Source: Mucilaginibacter sp. cycad4
GTDB lineage: Bacteria; Bacteroidota; Bacteroidia; Sphingobacteriales; Sphingobacteriaceae
NCBI RefSeq assembly: GCF_034263275.1
Contig: NZ_CP139559.1
Span: 1,116,001 to 1,180,000 of the forward strand
Direction of reading: 5' to 3'
DNA: 64,000 nt
Part shown: positions 60,216-64,000 of the stretch, one piece after another
Position numbering within the stretch: the stretch's first letter is position 1
How the letters are laid out: the number at the start of each line of letters is the position of its first letter
Notes under the pieces: generated by a model
The model's input: the letters and a program-made list of their open reading frames with translations, nothing else
Databases searched by the model: none
Told to the model about the DNA's origin: nothing
Position numbers and translations under genes: made by a program

Positions 60216-63200
60216 TTAATTTACGGGAGGTTTTTCAAACTCGTTTAAGCGATAGGAGACCTGGAAATTAGCCCGGTGTTTTCTGATAAATCCTGATGGG
60301 TTGACGCCGAATTGTTTATGAAATTGCTCTCTGAAATATTTGATATCGCTGATACCTACCTGTATTGCCGCTTCATTGATATTACAATTGGTTTGGATCA
60401 GGAGCTCGGCGGCTTTACGCAGGCGAACAAACCTGATAAAATTATTTATAGATTGGCCGGTAGTGCTTTTGATCCTTTTAAATAGTGTTGGATAGCTGAT
60501 GCCGATCGCCTCGGCCAGGGCATAAACATCAAAGTTATCGCTGTTGAAATTTTGCTCAATAACAGCAATACAATTGTTGAGCAGGTCTTTATTTTCCCGC
60601 GAAATATTAATGGCTATGTTTTCCTTCGTAACCTCCTTATAAAAATATTGCTGAAGTTTGGTTTTATTCATCAGCACACTTTTAACCCTTGCTGTGAGCA
60701 ATTCTTTATCAAACGGCTTCCGCAAAAAGTCTATTGCGCCCTGCTCAAGGCTTTTTACCATAATATCGGGTGTGGTATCGCCGGTGAGCAAAATAACCGG
60801 GATATGCTTTATGGCTGCATCTTCCATAATCATTTTACATAGATCCAACCCGTTAATTCCGTCCATTACAATATCGCTGATGATCAGATCAGGTATGTAT
60901 TTTTTAATCAGTTCAAGACCAGTTGCTCCATCTTTTGCTTCAAGAACTAAATAATCGGCAAAAAATATTTTTTTGATATATGTTCTTATCTGTTCATTAT
61001 CATCAATAACAATGAGGGTGTGCTTTTCCTGGCTAAACAGTTCAAGCTTCTGCAATTCATTGTTTTCTTCAACAAGGTCCTTACTACCATGATCTATGAG
61101 GTCATTTACAAAATTATAGTCAGGAGCTGTTATAACATTTATTTCTTCTGCCGAAAAATGCTTTATTCCCTTTAATAGCTTCAAGGTAAAGGTGGTTCCG
61201 CTGGTTTTATTATTTATATAATTTATTGTACCCTTATGGCAATCAATAAAAACTTTAACCAGGTATAAACCGATACCGAACCCTTTTTTGAAGTAATTAT
61301 TATCCTTTACCTGGTAAAACTTATCAAACAACTTATCCCCGGTTTCGGTATTGATCCCAATGCCGTTGTCTGTTATTTTAAAGTAAACATGTGTATCGTC
61401 TTCTTCTACAAAAATCTTAATAGTGCCATGATCAGGTGTAAACTTAACCGCGTTGGAAATAAGGTTAAATAACGAAATCTCAATTTTTTCGACATCGGCG
61501 AATACCGTAATGTTCCGGTTTGTTGTTTCAATGTTAAAATTCAGGTTTTTGATTTTAGCCTGGTGTGCAAAGCATGAAAACACCTCTTCGCATACCCGCA
61601 CAAAATTTATTTCGCTTATATTTAACTGCGCGTTTTCACTTTCAGTTTTTCGAAATAACAGCAGGTGATCCACCAACCCTAATAAGCGGCGGGCATTCCT
61701 GTATACCGTATTCAGCTCATCCGAATGGCTTTTATTTTTGTTCAGCAGATCTTTGATGGGATTAATGATCAGCGTAAGCGGAGTTCTAAATTCGTGCGAA
61801 ACGTTAGTGAAAAAAGCGAGCTTCTTCTCGTTCAGTTCCTTTTCCTTTTCAACCTTTAAGTTAGCCAGGTTAATTTCAAATTTAAGTTTTGCCTGCTTTA
61901 CCCGGTATAGGAAATAAATGTATATTATCCCGAATATAATAACCAGGTATACTCCATAAGCCCATAACGTTCTGTACCAGGGCGGAAATACAATAACCTT
62001 AACACATATCTGTTTCGGCATCCAGTTGCCACGCGTATCTGTAGCTTTGATCCGGAGCCTGTAACAACCTTCATTTAAATGGGTGTAGTAGGCCGATTTG
62101 GTTTTACCCACATAGTTCCACCCGTGGTCCCAACCCTCAAGGTAATAGGTATATTCAATTTTATCCGGAAATGAATATTCAAGCGCCGTGTAATGAACGG
62201 TGAGTGCAGCCTGTTCATAATTGAGCCGGATTGTTTGAAGATCGGCTACGGATTGATTTTTTAGCAGTTCACTGGAGCCATCAGTTTCTAAGTTGTCAAT
62301 TTTCAGGCCTGTGATACGAAGATCGGGCCTATGGTCTGCTACCTGTATGCTGTCGGGATTAAAAATGTTAAATCCGTTGATCCCTCCGAAAGCCATATTG
62401 CCCGACTGGAGCCGGATAGCCGCATTATAATTAAACTGGAGGCTTTGCAAGCCGTCAGAAACAATATAATTTGTAAATTTATTTTTTGCCGGAGAAAACC
62501 TGCTTAAACCATTGTAAGTACTGCACCATAGGTTTTCTTTATTGTCGATGAGGATGTTAAGGATTGAGTTACCCGGCAAACCATTAGCCTTGGTATACCT
62601 TACACGGCTCATATCAGGAAGGTTAAATTTCAGCAATCCACCCCCTTCCGTCCCAACCCACAGGTGGTTTGAATTATCCCCGGCAATGGTTCTTATGCCA
62701 TAGCCAACATTAAAAAATTGATGAGCTTTCTTAACGGTATCTATTTTAATGAGCCGGGTATAATTACCGGCCCATAAGGTTCCATTTCTGTCTTCAAATA
62801 TGGCGTGTATATTAACCAGGTTTTCATCAAATAGTTCAAAGCGGTCATTTTTACGGTTATAAAGATATAATGGGCCACCCCTGGTAGTGCCCGCCCATAA
62901 ATGGTGCCTGGAATCTTCAAAAAGTTTCCATAGGTTTTTATCAGTTGTTTGAGTTACTGTATTATAACAGTTGTAATGCTTGAATTTGCCGGTGATTTTG
63001 TTAAACTCGTCGATACCACCATTAAAGGACGCTACCCATATTTTATTGTCGAACGTTTTAAGTATGCTCACAATGAAATCGGTACTTAAGCCCCCACCGG
63101 TTGATGCATGGGTATAACCCGTGAATGAATTATTTTTAACGTTCCAGTAAGAAAGCCCGCCGCCATCCGTCCCTATCCATAGGTTATGCTTTTCATCTTC

Positions 63201-64000
63201 ACAAAATGAAAGGATAAAATTGTTGATTACACTGTTTTTATTGAAGGGATCATTATCAAAAAGGGCGAATGGCTTCTTAAAATTGTCCACAATGCTGACC
63301 CCGCCGCGCAGGGTTGCTATCCACTTTCTTGATTCCCTGTCATGAAAAACTACAGTAACAGCCCCGCTGCGCAATGAACCTGCTTTATTGCCATTGGTAA
63401 TAAAAGTGAGTTTGCCATTATCGGTATTTAAAATATTAATACCTCCGCCGTCGGTAGCTATCCATATATTCCCTTTTTCGTCGAGAGTTAAATTGGATAT
63501 GTTATCGCTGGTAAGTTTATCAATAACGGGGTGAAACCTCGTGATAGTTTGTGCTTTATTATTAAATATAAACAAGCCGTTTTCTGTGCCTATCCAAAGA
63601 TTGCCGACTTTATCTGCAAGCAGGCAACTGGCGCTGTTGAGTTGAGTATTGATAATATTTATACGCTCAGATTTTGGATCATATAAACCCAGCCCCTTGT
63701 TTTTTATGAATACCCAAACGCCTGCCCGGGTTTGGCATAATGCTTTTACGCTATAATTATATTGGTTAGTAAGCCCCGTTTGCAGGTAAAGCCCCCTTGC
63801 TTTGTCGTACCTCAATAACCCAAGCTCATCAGTCCCTATATAAACATTACTATCTTTATCGGTTACAATAACATTTATATTTGAAGCTATTTTTGACAGG
63901 CGCCCGCTGCTGTGCTCCCGGAAGTATTCCGGATAAAAATAAGAGTCGGGATAATTATAAAAAACAAGCCCGCGTTGCGTACCTATTAGTATTTTATTGC
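60216..64000 (-). CDS. Hybrid two-component system regulator (HTCS), N-terminus outside window
   Basis: One-protein sensor and regulator of PULs, in the inner membrane. The frame stays open to base 64000, so at least 1261 residues are present and the N-terminus is missing. The periplasmic sensor is a two-propeller Reg_prop array (NLWIGTDGGGLSYWN-like repeats) plus a Y_Y_Y domain (YYLEGWDHGWNYVG). One membrane helix follows (LWAYGVYLVIIFGIIYIYFL). The His kinase has FFTNVSHEFRTPLTL (phospho-His), NLISNAVKF and ITDNGIGI. The receiver has the phospho-Asp in IISDIVMDG. An AraC-type domain (YPTLFKRIKSTTG...FREQFHKQFGVNPSGF) ends the protein. It heads PUL 2 and probably binds the GGGG motifs. Confidence 0.95.
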   Translation of the reverse strand, partial: NKILIGTQRGLVFYNYPDSYFYPEYFREHSSGRLSKIASNINVIVTDKDSNVYIGTDELGLLRYDKARGLYLQTGLTNQYNYSVKALCQTRAGVWVFIKNKGLGLYDPKSERINIINTQLNSASCLLADKVGNLWIGTENGLFIFNNKAQTITRFHPVIDKLTSDNISNLTLDEKGNIWIATDGGGINILNTDNGKLTFITNGNKAGSLRSGAVTVVFHDRESRKWIATLRGGVSIVDNFKKPFALFDNDPFNKNSVINNFILSFCEDEKHNLWIGTDGGGLSYWNVKNNSFTGYTHASTGGGLSTDFIVSILKTFDNKIWVASFNGGIDEFNKITGKFKHYNCYNTVTQTTDKNLWKLFEDSRHHLWAGTTRGGPLYLYNRKNDRFELFDENLVNIHAIFEDRNGTLWAGNYTRLIKIDTVKKAHQFFNVGYGIRTIAGDNSNHLWVGTEGGGLLKFNLPDMSRVRYTKANGLPGNSILNILIDNKENLWCSTYNGLSRFSPAKNKFTNYIVSDGLQSLQFNYNAAIRLQSGNMAFGGINGFNIFNPDSIQVADHRPDLRITGLKIDNLETDGSSELLKNQSVADLQTIRLNYEQAALTVHYTALEYSFPDKIEYTYYLEGWDHGWNYVGKTKSAYYTHLNEGCYRLRIKATDTRGNWMPKQICVKVIVFPPWYRTLWAYGVYLVIIFGIIYIYFLYRVKQAKLKFEINLANLKVEKEKELNEKKLAFFTNVSHEFRTPLTLIINPIKDLLNKNKSHSDELNTVYRNARRLLGLVDHLLLFRKTESENAQLNISEINFVRVCEEVFSCFAHQAKIKNLNFNIETTNRNITVFADVEKIEISLFNLISNAVKFTPDHGTIKIFVEEDDTHVYFKITDNGIGINTETGDKLFDKFYQVKDNNYFKKGFGIGLYLVKVFIDCHKGTINYINNKTSGTTFTLKLLKGIKHFSAEEINVITAPDYNFVNDLIDHGSKDLVEENNELQKLELFSQEKHTLIVIDDNEQIRTYIKKIFFADYLVLEAKDGATGLELIKKYIPDLIISDIVMDGINGLDLCKMIMEDAAIKHIPVILLTGDTTPDIMVKSLEQGAIDFLRKPFDKELLTARVKSVLMNKTKLQQYFYKEVTKENIAINISRENKDLLNNCIAVIEQNFNSDNFDVYALAEAIGISYPTLFKRIKSTTGQSINNFIRFVRLRKAAELLIQTNCNINEAAIQVGISDIKYFREQFHKQFGVNPSGFIRKHRANFQVSYRLNEFEKPPVN

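Overview
The window comes from a member of the Bacteroidota, most likely Sphingobacteriaceae and close to Mucilaginibacter or Pedobacter. The signs are two SusC/SusD polysaccharide-utilisation loci (PULs), a FecI/FecR-type sigma/anti-sigma pair, a hybrid two-component regulator, a gliding-motility-type C-terminal sorting domain, TAnnTTTG -7 promoter boxes, absence of strong Shine-Dalgarno sequences, and several inverted-repeat families between genes. The genus is inferred, not proven.

Layout. 1-18 kb is ordinary chromosome: the 3' part of mutS, an NlpC/P60 lipoprotein, a 42-residue membrane protein, two coupled DUF3857 proteins (one with its transglutaminase site lost), a DnaQ-like exonuclease, queG, a SpoIIAA-like protein, a polysaccharide deacetylase, an exported Gfo/Idh/MocA protein, ruvB, a dolichol-phosphate-mannose-synthase-like glycosyltransferase, a POT peptide transporter and a thiolase. 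18.2-20.7 kb is a nested mobile element: an IS3-family element with a GCT target duplication carries an IS630-family element (TA duplication) between its orfB and its right end. 20.8-24.7 kb holds a tight SPFH / 175-residue protein / ribbon-helix-helix operon, a divergent 7TM-HD phosphodiesterase (PgpH type) and tRNA-Ser(GCT). 24.9-27.5 kb is a TetR regulator with an SDR and an MDR oxidoreductase, and matching palindromic operators.

27.9-44.2 kb is PUL 1, all on the + strand: ECF sigma, FecR, STN-containing SusC, SusD, a fasciclin-like lipoprotein, a GH28-like protein, a PL6 lyase, a beta-helix protein with an F5/8C-like end, a GH29 fucosidase, a jelly-roll lyase-like protein and an AraC regulator. 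The enzymes point to an acidic, uronate-rich polysaccharide with fucose. 44.6-51.1 kb is one 2171-residue surface protein made of six or seven repeats with two YVTN beta-propellers inserted at equivalent places, then an MBG-like domain and a type IX sorting domain. 52.0-64.0 kb is PUL 2, all on the - strand: a hybrid two-component regulator (running off the right edge), a GH16 beta-glucanase, SusC, SusD and a membrane-anchored cytochrome c/FG-GAP protein. The GH16 gene and susC share a GGGG-rich upstream motif that is a likely binding site of the regulator.

The two PULs use different control logic. PUL 1 signals through STN-SusC, FecR and ECF sigma, with an AraC protein at its end. PUL 2 signals through the one-protein hybrid sensor, and its SusC has no STN domain. 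I found no CRISPR array, rRNA, phage or convincing defence system. The best candidates for new biology are the propeller-in-repeat surface protein, the shared regulator site in PUL 2, the degenerate/active DUF3857 pair, the SPFH operon and the nested IS.
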